Notes under the pieces: generated by a model
Seen by the model: only the letters and a program-made list of their open reading frames with translations
The model's database searches: none
Told to the model about the DNA's origin: nothing
Assembly (NCBI GenBank): GCA_965221795.1
Contig: OZ244914.1
Coordinates: forward strand, 3,286,001 to 3,350,000
Direction: 5' to 3'
DNA from: VYFG01 sp965221795
GTDB taxonomy: Bacteria; Pseudomonadota; Gammaproteobacteria; Arenicellales; Poriferihabitantaceae
Length of the DNA stretch: 64,000 bases
Shown: piece after piece, positions 28,203 to 37,618 of the stretch
How the letters are laid out: every line of letters begins with the position of its first letter
Numbering within the stretch: position 1 is the first letter of the stretch
Position numbers and translations under genes: made by a program

Positions 28203-29163
28203 ATTCCAGTGCCATTCCACGCTAGCCGGAAGCGATTCAATGGTCGACTGCATGTGATCGGACTGACTTTTTTGCTGCGATGGTTTATCGTGCCGGCCAT
28301 GACCGAAGATTTTGACCCATCCGCAGTACCAGTCCGGGAGGTAGAAGTGCGTCCGGTACGGGCGGACAAGCGCCGGCGTTGGGATGCGTGGATGGACCAA
28401 CACCATTACCTCGGATTCAAGCAATTCGCAGGCCGCGGTCTGCGGCAGGTCGCGATTGGGCAGGGCTATTGGCTGGCACTGCTGGGCGGGCACCGCTCGG
28501 TGTCGTTCCGGCGGCTGCATCGGACCGGCAACCACACACGGTTCCTGATGCTGCCGGAGGCGTCGGGGATTGCGAATCGGGCGTCGCGGATCCTGAGGCA
28601 GAGCCGGCAACGATTGTCCGGGGGCTGGTTGGCACGGCACGGGCACCCGCTGGGGTTGGCAGAGACGTTCGTGGATCCATCGCGATTCCGGGGCACCTGC
28701 TACCGGGCGTCGAACTGGATTCCGGTGGGACTCACCTAGGGGTTCGCACGGCACAACGGTCGCTACCCCGACCCGCACGGCGTCCGCAAGGAGAGGTTCA
28801 TGCGGCCGCTGCGGGACTTGTTTGCGCAGGTGCCGGACGCCCGCCGCAGCCAAGGGCGCAAGCCCCGTATGGAGACCGTGTTGTCGGGGCCGATGACGAT
28901 GGCCCGCTACGCGGCGCCCTGAAGCAGAAAGAGTTGCGGGCACTGGCCGGTCGAGAATGCCAACCATCATCGCCGCGATGCCACCATGGGTGAGGACGCC
29001 AGCCGCATCCACGCCCGCCATGCCCCGGCCAATCACGCCGCCCTGAACCGCATCGCCCTCGCGGTCGCCTTCCGCCACGACTTCCGCTGGCTCCCGGATG
29101 CCAACCTGCACTTTCTGATGCGACGGCAGGACGCCTTCGACGCCCTCCTCTCGACTCGCTGAG
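28203..29163 (+). pseudogene. DUF4338 (DruA-like) and ISAs1-type transposase remnant
   Basis: From ATG 28299 the frame gives a DUF4338-type domain: REVEVRPVRADKRRRWDAW, HHYLGFKQFAGRGLRQVAIG, HTRFLMLPEA, AETFVDPSRFRGTCYRASNW, then a TAG at 28737. Past the stop it continues GFARHNGRYPDPHGVRKERF. Further on, in another frame, ANHHRRDATMGEDASRIHAR, HAPANHAALNRIALAVAFRH and DANLHFLMRRQDAFDALL match the C-terminus of ISAs1-family transposases. The middle of the transposase, with its catalytic Asp residues, is missing. The leader at 28203-28290 is repeated at 16555. DruA itself is a defence gene family, but this context is transposon-like. Confidence 0.7.
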
Positions 29164-29419
29164 GGCGCGGCACCAGCCGCCGCCCCCGCCCTCGGACCGG
29201 TGCCGAGCCGCGCCCCGACCGGGCCAGAACCCGCCGACACGCTCGCCAACGCCCGCCGACCGGGGCGGAATCCCGCCCGTCACCGCGCCCGGACCCCGTT
29301 TCGGATCAGGCCGACTCGGATCGCACCGCGCCTTCTATCAGCGTGAAATCATCCTGATGGCATTGCTATTGGCAATTGTTTTCTGGCCCGTGAATCGGTA
29401 CACTTCGCCGCCTGATCCA

Positions 29420-29495
29420 GGCGCGTAGCTCAGTTGGTTAGAGCACTACCTTGACATGGTAGGGGTCGTTGGTTCGAATCCAATCGCGCCTACCA
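29420..29495 (+). tRNA. tRNA-Val (GAC)
   Basis: 76 nt with full cloverleaf: acceptor AGGCGCG with CGCGCCT, anticodon stem CTACC/GGTAG with loop TTGACAT (anticodon GAC) and an encoded CCA. It lies directly upstream of thrS. Confidence 0.95.
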
Positions 29496-29616
29496 GTTTC
29501 ATTCCCGGTATGATGACAGGGCAGGGGCGTCGGGTAGATATCCGCTTCCTGGGCCTGCTGTCCGGTATTTCTTTTCCATGCGTCCTTTGGTATGGGACGC
29601 CACTGATTGCAATTTT

Positions 29617-31518
29617 ATGCCTCGAATCACCCTCCCTGATGGCTCTGTTCGCAATTATCATCATTCCACATCCATTGCTGAAATTGCCGTGGACATTGGT
29701 CCCGGATTGGCAGCTGCTACGGTAGCAGGTAAGGTCGATGGCGAACTGGTGGATACCGTCGACCCGATTACAGACGATGCGAATGTGACGATGATCACGA
29801 CGCGCGACCCGGAAGGGGTAGAGATTATCCGGCACTCTTGCGCACACCTTCTTGGTCATGCCCTGAAGCAGCTTTGGCCGGAGAGTCAAATGGCGATCGG
29901 ACCGGTGATTGAAAATGGTTTCTATTATGATGTGGACTTGGACCATCGGATTACCGAGGAAGATTTGACCCAACTTGCACAACGCATGAAAGCACTTGCA
30001 GGGTCGAAGTATCCGGTGATCAAGGAGAAGGTGCCCTGGGATACCGCCTATGAGACGTTCCAGCGCCGGGATGAACCCTACAAACTGGAGATTCTGGAGC
30101 ATGACATCCCTCGTAACGCGCACCCTGGACTGTATCATCATCAGGAATATACCGATATGTGTCGTGGCCCTCATGTGCCGCATATGGGGTTTTGTCGACA
30201 CTTCCATCTGATGCGTGTCTCTGGTGCGTACTGGAGAGGTGATTCGACCCACAAGATGTTGCAGCGGATATATGGCACAGCCTGGCCTGATGCCAAGGCG
30301 TTGAAATCCTATCTGAAACAATTGGCCGAGGCGGAGAAGCGAGATCACCGGCGCCTCGGCAAGCAGCTTGGACTGTTTCATCTGCAAGAAGAGGCTCCGG
30401 GCATGGTGTTCTGGCATGACCGGGGATGGGCCCTGTACCAAGTTCTGGAGCAGTTTATGCGCAAGGAGCAAACCCGTCGGGGATATTGCGAAATCCGAAC
30501 CCCGCAAGTGGTGGATTATTCCCTTTGGGAGCGCTCTGGTCATGCAGACAAGTTTGGGGAGGATATGTTTTCGGTGGAGTCGGAAGGACGGGCATTTGCT
30601 CTGAAGCCGATGAACTGCCCCTGTCATGTCCAGATTTTTAACCAGGGACTGAAAAGCTACCGCGACTTACCCCTTCGTTTTTCCGAGTTCGGCTCTTGTC
30701 ACCGCAATGAACTTTCCGGTGCATTGCATGGGTTGATGCGAGTCAGGGGCTTTGTGCAGGATGATGGGCATGTCTTCTGTACTGAGGAGCAGATTCAAAG
30801 CGAGGTATCGGAATTCATTGATTTTCTGCATGCCGTCTATGAAGCGTTTGGTTTTCACGATGTGATTTATCGCTTGTCGACCCGTCCACCCAATCGAGTT
30901 GGGAAAGACGAGGACTGGGACCGTGCGGAAGAGGCTCTGGCGAATGCCCTGAACAATCAGGGATTGCCTTGGGAAACGCTCCCCGGTGAGGGGGCGTTCT
31001 ATGGTCCGAAAATTGAATTTTCCTTGCGCGATAGTATTGGCAGGGTTTGGCAATGTGGTACCATGCAGGTTGATTTTTCCATGCCCGGTCGTTTGGGTGC
31101 GGAGTATGTTGCGGAGGACGGCATACGAAGAGTGCCAGTGATGCTGCACCGGGCAATTCTGGGATCTTTTGAGCGCTTTATCGGAATTCTGATTGAACAT
31201 TATGAGGGTCGCTTCCCGGTCTGGTTGGCACCGGTGCAGGCAGTGGTGATGAATATCACCGACCGGCAGCAACGTTATGCCCAGGAATTGCAGGAAACCT
31301 TGGAAAAACAGGAATTCCGCGTGATCTCTGACTTGAGAAACGAGAAAATCGGCTTTAAAATCCGCGAACATACCCTGCAGCGAGTTCCTTATCTGTTGGT
31401 TGTGGGGGATCGGGAAATGGAAAACGGAACGGTCGCGGTACGGTCAAGGGAAGGGGACGATCTTGGGAGCGTGTCACCGGAGGAGGTGATGCGTCTGTTG
31501 TCCGGGGTTCGGAATTGA
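29617..31518 (+). CDS. thrS: threonyl-tRNA synthetase
   Basis: 633 residues. The ATG at 29617 gives MPRITLPDGS, the family N-terminus; an ATG at 29578 would add 13 residues of unrelated text. In order: TGS domain (1-60), editing domain with HSCAHLLGHALKQLW (zinc/editing His pair), class II catalytic core with motif 2 region and the zinc Cys in MNCPCHVQIF, motif 3 GSFERFIGIL, and the anticodon domain. All are intact. It heads the conserved translation block with infC, rpmI, rplT, pheS and pheT. Confidence 0.96.
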   Translation: MPRITLPDGSVRNYHHSTSIAEIAVDIGPGLAAATVAGKVDGELVDTVDPITDDANVTMITTRDPEGVEIIRHSCAHLLGHALKQLWPESQMAIGPVIENGFYYDVDLDHRITEEDLTQLAQRMKALAGSKYPVIKEKVPWDTAYETFQRRDEPYKLEILEHDIPRNAHPGLYHHQEYTDMCRGPHVPHMGFCRHFHLMRVSGAYWRGDSTHKMLQRIYGTAWPDAKALKSYLKQLAEAEKRDHRRLGKQLGLFHLQEEAPGMVFWHDRGWALYQVLEQFMRKEQTRRGYCEIRTPQVVDYSLWERSGHADKFGEDMFSVESEGRAFALKPMNCPCHVQIFNQGLKSYRDLPLRFSEFGSCHRNELSGALHGLMRVRGFVQDDGHVFCTEEQIQSEVSEFIDFLHAVYEAFGFHDVIYRLSTRPPNRVGKDEDWDRAEEALANALNNQGLPWETLPGEGAFYGPKIEFSLRDSIGRVWQCGTMQVDFSMPGRLGAEYVAEDGIRRVPVMLHRAILGSFERFIGILIEHYEGRFPVWLAPVQAVVMNITDRQQRYAQELQETLEKQEFRVISDLRNEKIGFKIREHTLQRVPYLLVVGDREMENGTVAVRSREGDDLGSVSPEEVMRLLSGVRN

Positions 31519-31651
31519 ACGCCAAACGCGGCTTTGGTGTCTGTAGTACTGGCGATCTGTTGCTACAACCTTCTTGGCTGCAGGTAGTATGCAGGATGGT
31601 ACAGGATTTCGATTCCATGACATTCGATTCACTTTTCATGCAACGAGGTAA

Positions 31652-32173
31652 ATTGCCATAGTTAGAGAAAAACAACACCGCATCAATGAGCAGATCGACA
31701 GCGATCCGGTTCGTGTCATCAACTCGGACGGTGTACAGGTCGGAGTGGTTTCTCTGGAGGAGGCGAACCGACTGGCAGATGCTGAAGAGCTTGATCTGGT
31801 GGAAATTTCACCCAATGCCAGTCCGGTGGTTTGCAAAATACTGGACTATGGCAAGTTTCGCTACAAGGAGAGCAAGCAGCGGCATGAGGCCAAGAGGAAG
31901 CAGAAACAGATCACGGTCAAAGAGATCAAATTTCGTCCCGGCACCGGTGTTGGTGACTACGGGGTGAAATTGCGGAAACTGAAAACCTTTCTGGAGGCGG
32001 GGAACAAAGCCAAAGTGACCATGAAGTTTCGCGGGCGCGAAATGGCACATAAGGAATTGGGCCTGGAAATGTTGCAGCAAGTGGAGAAAGATCTGGAAGA
32101 AGTGGCCGTGGTGGAAAATGCGCCCACGTTGGAAGGTCGTCAGATGGTGATGGTGATGGGGCCCCGTCGGTAA
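31652..32173 (+). CDS. infC: translation initiation factor IF-3, non-AUG start
   Basis: About 173 residues. The family N-terminus RINEQIDSDPVRVINSDGVQ lies upstream of the first GTG (31745) and is in frame. An in-frame TAA at 31649-31651 closes the frame, and between it and 31745 no ATG, GTG or TTG codon exists. The only candidate starts are ATT at 31652 and ATA at 31658, three and nine bases after GAGG (31645-31648). The rare AUU start is known for infC and lets IF-3 repress its own translation. The N and C domains (VKEIKFRPGTGVGDY, VTMKFRGREMAH) are complete. Confidence 0.93.
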   Translation: MAIVREKQHRINEQIDSDPVRVINSDGVQVGVVSLEEANRLADAEELDLVEISPNASPVVCKILDYGKFRYKESKQRHEAKRKQKQITVKEIKFRPGTGVGDYGVKLRKLKTFLEAGNKAKVTMKFRGREMAHKELGLEMLQQVEKDLEEVAVVENAPTLEGRQMVMVMGPRR

Positions 32174-32386
32174 TGACCGGAGTTGGATGACGCAATCTGG
32201 GGTTGCCGAAGGGGCAAGCAGTAGGGTTCGCTCGCGCCTGGCGTTCATCCGTCCGAGTTGGCTGCGACCGTGAGATCGCAGCGGCTTGGCGTGGGCAAGG
32301 TCGGCAAACAGCAGTCTGATCCAGAACTGCCTTTGCCTTGGTTAATCTGCCGCCGGATGGTTCGGCGGTCAAATACTGGAATCAAA

Positions 32387-32587
32387 ATGCCAAAAATGAA
32401 AACCAATCGGGGCGCGGCCAAGCGCTTCCAACGAACTTCTTCGGGTAAGTTCAAACGCTCGCAGTCGCATATGCGGCATATTCTGACCAAGAAGTCTGCC
32501 AAGCGTAAACGCCATCTCCGGAGTTCGGACCTGATCCATGCCGCAGACCGAGCGGCGGTCCGGCAGATGCTCCCGTACAGTCGATAG
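32387..32587 (+). CDS. rpmI: 50S ribosomal protein L35
   Basis: 66 residues starting MPKMKTNRGAAKRFQRTSSG, typical L35, highly basic, ending HAADRAAVRQMLPYSR. The start was chosen by family match; the frame is open for 43 codons upstream. Eleven bases separate it from rplT. There are 213 nt after infC, somewhat longer than in many relatives, with no gene seen in them. Confidence 0.96.
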   Translation: MPKMKTNRGAAKRFQRTSSGKFKRSQSHMRHILTKKSAKRKRHLRSSDLIHAADRAAVRQMLPYSR

Positions 32588-32597
32588 AGAGGTTATC

Positions 32598-32960
32598 ATG
32601 CCAAGAGCCAAAAACAGTGTGCAGGCGAGGGCGCGCCATCGTAAGGTCTTGAAACAGGCCAAGGGGTATAGCGGTGCTCGCAGCAAGTTGTTCAAGACTG
32701 CCAAACAAGCAGTTGATAAGGCAGGGCAGTATGCTTACCGTGATCGCCGACAGCGGAAGCGGCAATTCCGTGCGTTATGGATCGCGCGTATCAATGCGTC
32801 CGCACGGGAAAATGGTCTCAACTACAGCCGGATGATGAGTGGTTTGAAACGGGCTAATATCGCGCTGGACCGTAAGGTGCTTGCGGACATGGCGGTTCAT
32901 GATAAGGCCTCTTTCGCCCTGTTGGCAGACAAAGCCAAACTGGCTCTGGAAGCCGAATGA
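32598..32960 (+). CDS. rplT: 50S ribosomal protein L20
   Basis: 120 residues beginning MPRAKNSVQARARHRKVLKQ, complete L20, which binds 23S rRNA early in assembly and can act as translational repressor of its own operon in relatives. GAGAGG lies shortly upstream of ATG 32598. The upstream in-frame extension does not match the family. Confidence 0.96.
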   Translation: MPRAKNSVQARARHRKVLKQAKGYSGARSKLFKTAKQAVDKAGQYAYRDRRQRKRQFRALWIARINASARENGLNYSRMMSGLKRANIALDRKVLADMAVHDKASFALLADKAKLALEAE

Positions 32961-33071
32961 TCTTGCTGGTTATGGTCTGCGATATGGTCGGCTGATGCAG
33001 CATGTCGGATGGTTTCGGTCAGGTTGGACGCCGGATCAATCGCCTAATTGTTCCTATGATCTGAAAGGTTC

Positions 33072-34097
33072 GTGAAGCAGGAAATTGCCGCTCTTGATTC
33101 GTTGGCGCAGGACGCTGCAAGTGCAATCTCGCAGGCCATGGTCCTGACAGACCTGGAAGCGATTCGAGTGCACTATCTCGGAAAAAAAGGGATTGTCACC
33201 GGGAAGCTGAAACAGGTTTCTGCCCTTTCGGGAGAGGAACGCAAGGGATTCGGGCAGGCGATCAATAGGTTGAAGATGCAAATTCAGCAAGCATGGGAGG
33301 AGCGTCGGTCGTTTCTGGAATCCGAAATGATCCGCCGGCAACTCGAGTCGGAGAGGATTGATGTCACTCAGCCGGCACGAGGACAGGCAGAAGGGACCAT
33401 ACATCTGATTTCCCGTACGGTAGAGCGGATGGAGAAAATTTTCTCCAGATTGGGTTTTGAAGTAGCCACCGGGCCGGAGATTGAGGATGACTACCATAAC
33501 TTCGAAGCGCTCAATATGCCTCCCGACCATCCTGCCAGGGCGATGCATGATACCTTCTATGTGGACAAGCATACCGTACTGCGTACACATACCTCTCCGG
33601 TGCAAATCCGTTATATGCAGCAGAACCAGCCGCCCATTCGGGTCATCGCCCCCGGCAAGGTATATCGATGTGATTCCGATATGACTCATACCCCGATGTT
33701 TCATCAGGTCGAAGGCTTGGCCATTGATGTTGATATCACGTTTGCTGATCTGAAGGGGTTACTCATCCATTTTGTACAAGAGTACTTTGAAGAGGATCTG
33801 GAACTGCGCTTCCGACCCTCCTACTTCCCCTTTACCGAACCTTCGGCAGAAGTCGATATCTCCTGTGTATTTTGCGGGGGTAAGGGGTGTCGAGTCTGTA
33901 GTGAAACCGGCTGGATTGAGGTGTTGGGCAGTGGCATGGTCCACCCAGAGGTTTTGCGACATGGTGGAATAGATGCACGTCGTTATTCAGGCTATGCATT
34001 CGGGATGGGAGTGGAGCGGCTGTCGATGTTGCGGTATGGGGTTAATGATCTACGTCTGTATTTTGAAAATGATCTTGATTTTCTGCGCCAGTTTTAA
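33072..34097 (+). CDS. pheS: phenylalanyl-tRNA synthetase alpha subunit
   Basis: 341 residues from GTG 33072, preceded by GAAAGG. The N-terminal coiled coil (1-90) is followed by the class II core: motif 1 around GFEVATGPEIEDDYHNFEAL, motif 2 with LRTHTSPVQIRYM, and motif 3 GYAFGMGVERLSML. It forms the alpha2-beta2 enzyme with the pheT product, 50 bases downstream. No Phe-rich leader peptide like that of E. coli is visible in the 111 nt before it. Confidence 0.95.
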   Translation: MKQEIAALDSLAQDAASAISQAMVLTDLEAIRVHYLGKKGIVTGKLKQVSALSGEERKGFGQAINRLKMQIQQAWEERRSFLESEMIRRQLESERIDVTQPARGQAEGTIHLISRTVERMEKIFSRLGFEVATGPEIEDDYHNFEALNMPPDHPARAMHDTFYVDKHTVLRTHTSPVQIRYMQQNQPPIRVIAPGKVYRCDSDMTHTPMFHQVEGLAIDVDITFADLKGLLIHFVQEYFEEDLELRFRPSYFPFTEPSAEVDISCVFCGGKGCRVCSETGWIEVLGSGMVHPEVLRHGGIDARRYSGYAFGMGVERLSMLRYGVNDLRLYFENDLDFLRQF

Positions 34098-34147
34098 GCC
34101 CGGGCGACTATCAATACGAGGTCGTTTTTTCGGAATCGGGTCACGCG

Positions 34148-36541
34148 ATGCAATTCAATGAACAGTGGTTGCGGGAATGGGTCGACCCTCGCTTGGATAG
34201 CCATGCGTTGTCGGAACTTCTGACTCTGGCCGGGTTGGAGGTGGAGTCACGGACACCGGTGACCTCACTGAATCTCTCTGCAGCCAATCGCAGACGATTG
34301 CTGGTGGGGCGTATTGAGGAAGTCAAGCCGCATCCCAAGGCGGACAAGCTGAAACTTTGTAAAGTCCAGATTGGTCCACGGAAATGGTTGTCCGTAGTCT
34401 GTGGTGCGCCCAATGCTTCGGTGGGGCTCGTCGTCCCCATCGCCAGGATAGGTGCCGAGTTACCGGGCATGAAAATCGAAAAAACGACCATCCGCGGGGT
34501 AGTATCAGAAGGAATGCTCTGCTCGGCCCGTGAATTGGGCTTGGCCGAACAATCTGCCAGCCTGATGGAGCTGGATGCGGATGCCATCCCCGGCACGGCT
34601 TTGTCCACACATCTGGCATTGGATGACCAGGTGTTTGAGCTGGGACTGACACCGAATCGTGGAGATTGTCTCAGCGTACGTGGCATTGCTCGGGAAGTAG
34701 CTGTTTTGTCCGGCTCAGGCCTGAAAATCCGACCCATCAAACCGATCCGGGCCCGTCATTCGGAAAAGTGGGAGATACAGCTGCAGGCTCCGGAGCAATG
34801 TGCCCGTTTTGTCGGCAGAGTGATCCGTGGTATCGACATGCATGCCCGCTCACCGGATTGGATGCAAGAACGAATTCGCCGAGCGGGATTGCGTCCGATC
34901 AACCCGGTAGTCGATATAACCAATCTGGTGATGTTGGAAATTGGGCAACCGATGCATGCATATGACCTCGACAAGCTATCGGGTATGGTGATGGCACGAC
35001 TGGCTAACAACGGAGAGAGATTACGACTTCTGGATGGTTCGATGGTGCGATTGAGAGCAGATGATTTGGTCATTGCCGATCAGAAAAAGGCGGTCGGATT
35101 GGCCGGTATCATGGGAGGGGAACAGACCGCGATTTCTGCTACTACCACCAATATTTTTCTGGAAGCCGCCTTTTTCTGCCCACAATCAATGCAGGGCAAA
35201 GCTCGCCGGCTCGGCATGCATACGGACGCTTCGCACCGGTTCGAACGAGGGGTGGATCCAACTGGTCAGGTAGCGGCCATCGAAATAGCCACCCGGTTGC
35301 TGCTGGCCGTATCGGGGGGGGAGCCCGGCAAAGTCTGTCATGCGGTTTCCCGGCGACATTTGCCCATCAGGCGGCCCATTTCGCTGGAGCGTAGCGAACC
35401 CCCTCGCATTTTGGGCATGAAGGTACCCGATGCCAAGATTGAACGCATCCTGACCCATTTGGGGATGTCCGTTTCTTCCATGACCACGGGCTGGAAGGTG
35501 ACTCCACCTCCATGGCGCTTTGATCTCACCGGCTCGCATGATCTGGTGGAAGAAATTGGCCGCTGTCATGGATTCGGAAAAGTGCCTGCTCGAATGCCGG
35601 TTGTAGCCGCACGTGTGGGGGGGGATCGCGAATCGATCGTTGGGATGTCCCGGTTGCGGCAGACATTGACCGCACGGGGCTATCATGAAGCAATCAACTA
35701 CAGTTTTGTCGACCCGAAAACACAACAGAAATTGTGTGCGCCCGGTCAGGCCATTGCACTTACCAATCCTCTTGCCGAAAATATGTCCGAAATGCGTCTG
35801 AGCCTCTTGCCCGGATTACTGGCCAACGTACAGCGAATTCTCAACCGCCAGGAGTCTCGTGTGCGCCTGTTTGAAACCGGGAATGTATTTCGCAAACAGG
35901 GGCACCAACGGCTTGAATCCCCGAAAATCGGAGCAGTCATTACGGGATCAGCCCTGCCGTGTCATTGGAGTGCAAAACCTCGAATGGTCGACTTTTTTGA
36001 CCTGAAAGGGGATCTGATGGCCTTGTTATCGCTGACCGGAACTGCGCGGTCCTTGGACTTCCAGTCGACAGATCATCCCTTGCTGCATCCGGGACAGTGC
36101 GCCCAAGTTATCCAGCAGGGACGTCTCATTGGTCACTTGGGAAAGTTGCATCCTCGTCAGCAGAACATGCTGGACATTCACCCGCCCGTTTTCCTGTTCG
36201 AACTGGAACTATCTGTATTAACGGAAACCGAACTGCCAAAATTCAAGTCGATTTCCCGGTTTCCCATTGTCCAGCGGGACCTCTCCGTGGTCGTGCCGCA
36301 AACAATTCCCATGGGAGACATCATTCCACTGGTCAGGAAAGCTGCAGGAGAAAATCTGAAATCGATCGAGCTGTTTGATATATACACGGGTGAAAAGATC
36401 GAAAAAAACAAGAAAAGTCTCACATTCCGTTTGGTATTTCAGTCAGAATCCCGTAATCTTACGTCTGATGAAACCGATTTCAGGATTGGTGAGATCATGG
36501 CGGCGTTAAATCGGGCAATTGGTGGCAAATTGCGTACATGA
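34148..36541 (+). CDS. pheT: phenylalanyl-tRNA synthetase beta subunit
   Basis: 797 residues, normal length. Visible parts: N-terminal tRNA-binding domain (about 40-150, KPHPKADKLKLCKVQIG), B3/B4 editing region with GLTPNRGDCLSVRGIARE, B5 domain, the class II-like core with AINYSFVDP and LSLLPGLLANVQRI, and the C-terminal FDX-ACB domain (FPIVQRDLSVVVPQTIPMG). It follows pheS directly and is followed by ihfA, the usual gammaproteobacterial order. Confidence 0.95.
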   Translation: MQFNEQWLREWVDPRLDSHALSELLTLAGLEVESRTPVTSLNLSAANRRRLLVGRIEEVKPHPKADKLKLCKVQIGPRKWLSVVCGAPNASVGLVVPIARIGAELPGMKIEKTTIRGVVSEGMLCSARELGLAEQSASLMELDADAIPGTALSTHLALDDQVFELGLTPNRGDCLSVRGIAREVAVLSGSGLKIRPIKPIRARHSEKWEIQLQAPEQCARFVGRVIRGIDMHARSPDWMQERIRRAGLRPINPVVDITNLVMLEIGQPMHAYDLDKLSGMVMARLANNGERLRLLDGSMVRLRADDLVIADQKKAVGLAGIMGGEQTAISATTTNIFLEAAFFCPQSMQGKARRLGMHTDASHRFERGVDPTGQVAAIEIATRLLLAVSGGEPGKVCHAVSRRHLPIRRPISLERSEPPRILGMKVPDAKIERILTHLGMSVSSMTTGWKVTPPPWRFDLTGSHDLVEEIGRCHGFGKVPARMPVVAARVGGDRESIVGMSRLRQTLTARGYHEAINYSFVDPKTQQKLCAPGQAIALTNPLAENMSEMRLSLLPGLLANVQRILNRQESRVRLFETGNVFRKQGHQRLESPKIGAVITGSALPCHWSAKPRMVDFFDLKGDLMALLSLTGTARSLDFQSTDHPLLHPGQCAQVIQQGRLIGHLGKLHPRQQNMLDIHPPVFLFELELSVLTETELPKFKSISRFPIVQRDLSVVVPQTIPMGDIIPLVRKAAGENLKSIELFDIYTGEKIEKNKKSLTFRLVFQSESRNLTSDETDFRIGEIMAALNRAIGGKLRT

Positions 36542-36597
36542 ACTGATGTTGATTCTGTTGGCTGACCTTATCTCGGGGGAACTTGTGGAGGACTTGA

Positions 36598-36918
36598 ATG
36601 ACCATTACGAAAGCTGATCTGTGTAACGTACTGTATGATCAAGTAGGCCTTAACAAACGAGAAGCGAAAGAGTTCGTGGATCTGTTCTTTGAAAAGATTT
36701 GTCATACCTTGGAGCAGGGGGTTCCAGTCAAGCTGTCAGGATTTGGTAGTTTTACCATTCGTGACAAGCCCCTCAGGCCCGGGCGTAACCCCAAAACCGG
36801 GGAGGAGGTAGATATCTCTGCCAGGCGTGTGGTCACTTTCCGTTCGAGTCAGAAACTGCGGCGCAGGGTAGCGGAAAATTCGTTTGAACTGACTCGGAAG
36901 CTGGGCAGAAGACGCTGA
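36598..36918 (+). CDS. ihfA: integration host factor alpha subunit
   Basis: 106 residues, HU/IHF fold. The DNA-binding arm motif RPGRNPKTGEEVDISARRVV is present. The position right after pheT marks it as the alpha subunit rather than beta or HU. The C-terminus is unusually basic (KLGRRR). It bends DNA as a heterodimer with IhfB, encoded elsewhere. Confidence 0.94.
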   Translation: MTITKADLCNVLYDQVGLNKREAKEFVDLFFEKICHTLEQGVPVKLSGFGSFTIRDKPLRPGRNPKTGEEVDISARRVVTFRSSQKLRRRVAENSFELTRKLGRRR

Positions 36919-36923
36919 TCACC

Positions 36924-37301
36924 ATGCTTGAAATCGCAGGTGTTGACCTCCCTCCCATTCCCAGCAAACGATACTTCACCATAGGCGAAGTCAGCAAACT
37001 GTGCCAGGTCAGACCCCATGTGCTTCGCTATTGGGAACAGGAATTTCCGCAACTCAATCCGGTCAAGCGTCGTGGAAACCGGCGCTATTATCAACGTCAT
37101 GAAGTCAAACTGATCCGCCGGATTCGGCAATTACTATATGGCGATGGGTTTACAATCAATGGTGCCCGAACCCAGTTGGAACAAGCAGAGGCGGAGGCCT
37201 CCGGGGGAGATCAATCGTTACCGGAAAGCAGGAATGCCAATCATCAACTGATTGCCCAACTGATTACCGAATTGACGGAAGTGAGCGAAATCTTGCAGTA
37301 A
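36924..37301 (+). CDS. MerR family transcriptional regulator
   Basis: 125 residues. The winged-helix domain is complete (KRYFTIGEVSKLCQVRPHVL then RYWEQEFPQLNPVKR and NRRYYQRHEVKLIRRIRQLL), followed by a Gln/Glu-rich helix for dimerisation. There is no Cys metal site, so it is the cofactor-unknown MerR type regularly found after ihfA in this group. It begins five bases after the ihfA stop and is followed by tRNA-Pro. Targets are unknown. Confidence 0.9.
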   Translation: MLEIAGVDLPPIPSKRYFTIGEVSKLCQVRPHVLRYWEQEFPQLNPVKRRGNRRYYQRHEVKLIRRIRQLLYGDGFTINGARTQLEQAEAEASGGDQSLPESRNANHQLIAQLITELTEVSEILQ

Positions 37302-37363
37302 GATCCACGCCTGTGGTTCTGGGCTTAGTTGAAATTTGTAGTGGCAGGAATAATTCGATCAAT

Positions 37364-37440
37364 CGGGGTGTAGCGCAGCCTGGTAGCGCACCGCAATGGG
37401 GTTGCGGTGGTCGGAGGTTCAAATCCTCTCACCCCGACCA
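37364..37440 (+). tRNA. tRNA-Pro (GGG)
   Basis: 77 nt, acceptor CGGGGTG with CACCCCG, anticodon stem CCGCA/TGCGG with loop ATGGGGT (anticodon GGG), encoded CCA. The position after ihfA-merR is conserved in gammaproteobacteria. Confidence 0.95.
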
Positions 37441-37618
37441 TCTTTAGGCACCTTTGCCAATTGAATCGCAGTGAATTTCCCCCACCTGATAGTCCCATCC
37501 CTCATCCTGCATGAGTACCTTTCCACTTCCCTGATGGTTCTCCAAAAACCAAGAAGTGCCACTTGGCAGTGGTGGGCTGGATTGTGCCTTTAACGAATAC
37601 GCAAGACCCAATATAGCC

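Noticed and set aside
28068..29249. 393-codon frame on the minus strand
   Set aside because: Antisense to the DUF4338/ISAs1 remnant, low-complexity Pro/Arg/Gly text, no motif.
29446..30627. 393-codon frame on the minus strand
   Set aside because: Antisense to thrS and tRNA-Val; the thrS frame is intact and conserved, so this is a shadow.
33961..34161. Possible Phe-type leader or small frame around pheS/pheT
   Set aside because: No Phe-rich short peptide with a following terminator is seen; the frames there are shadows of pheS.
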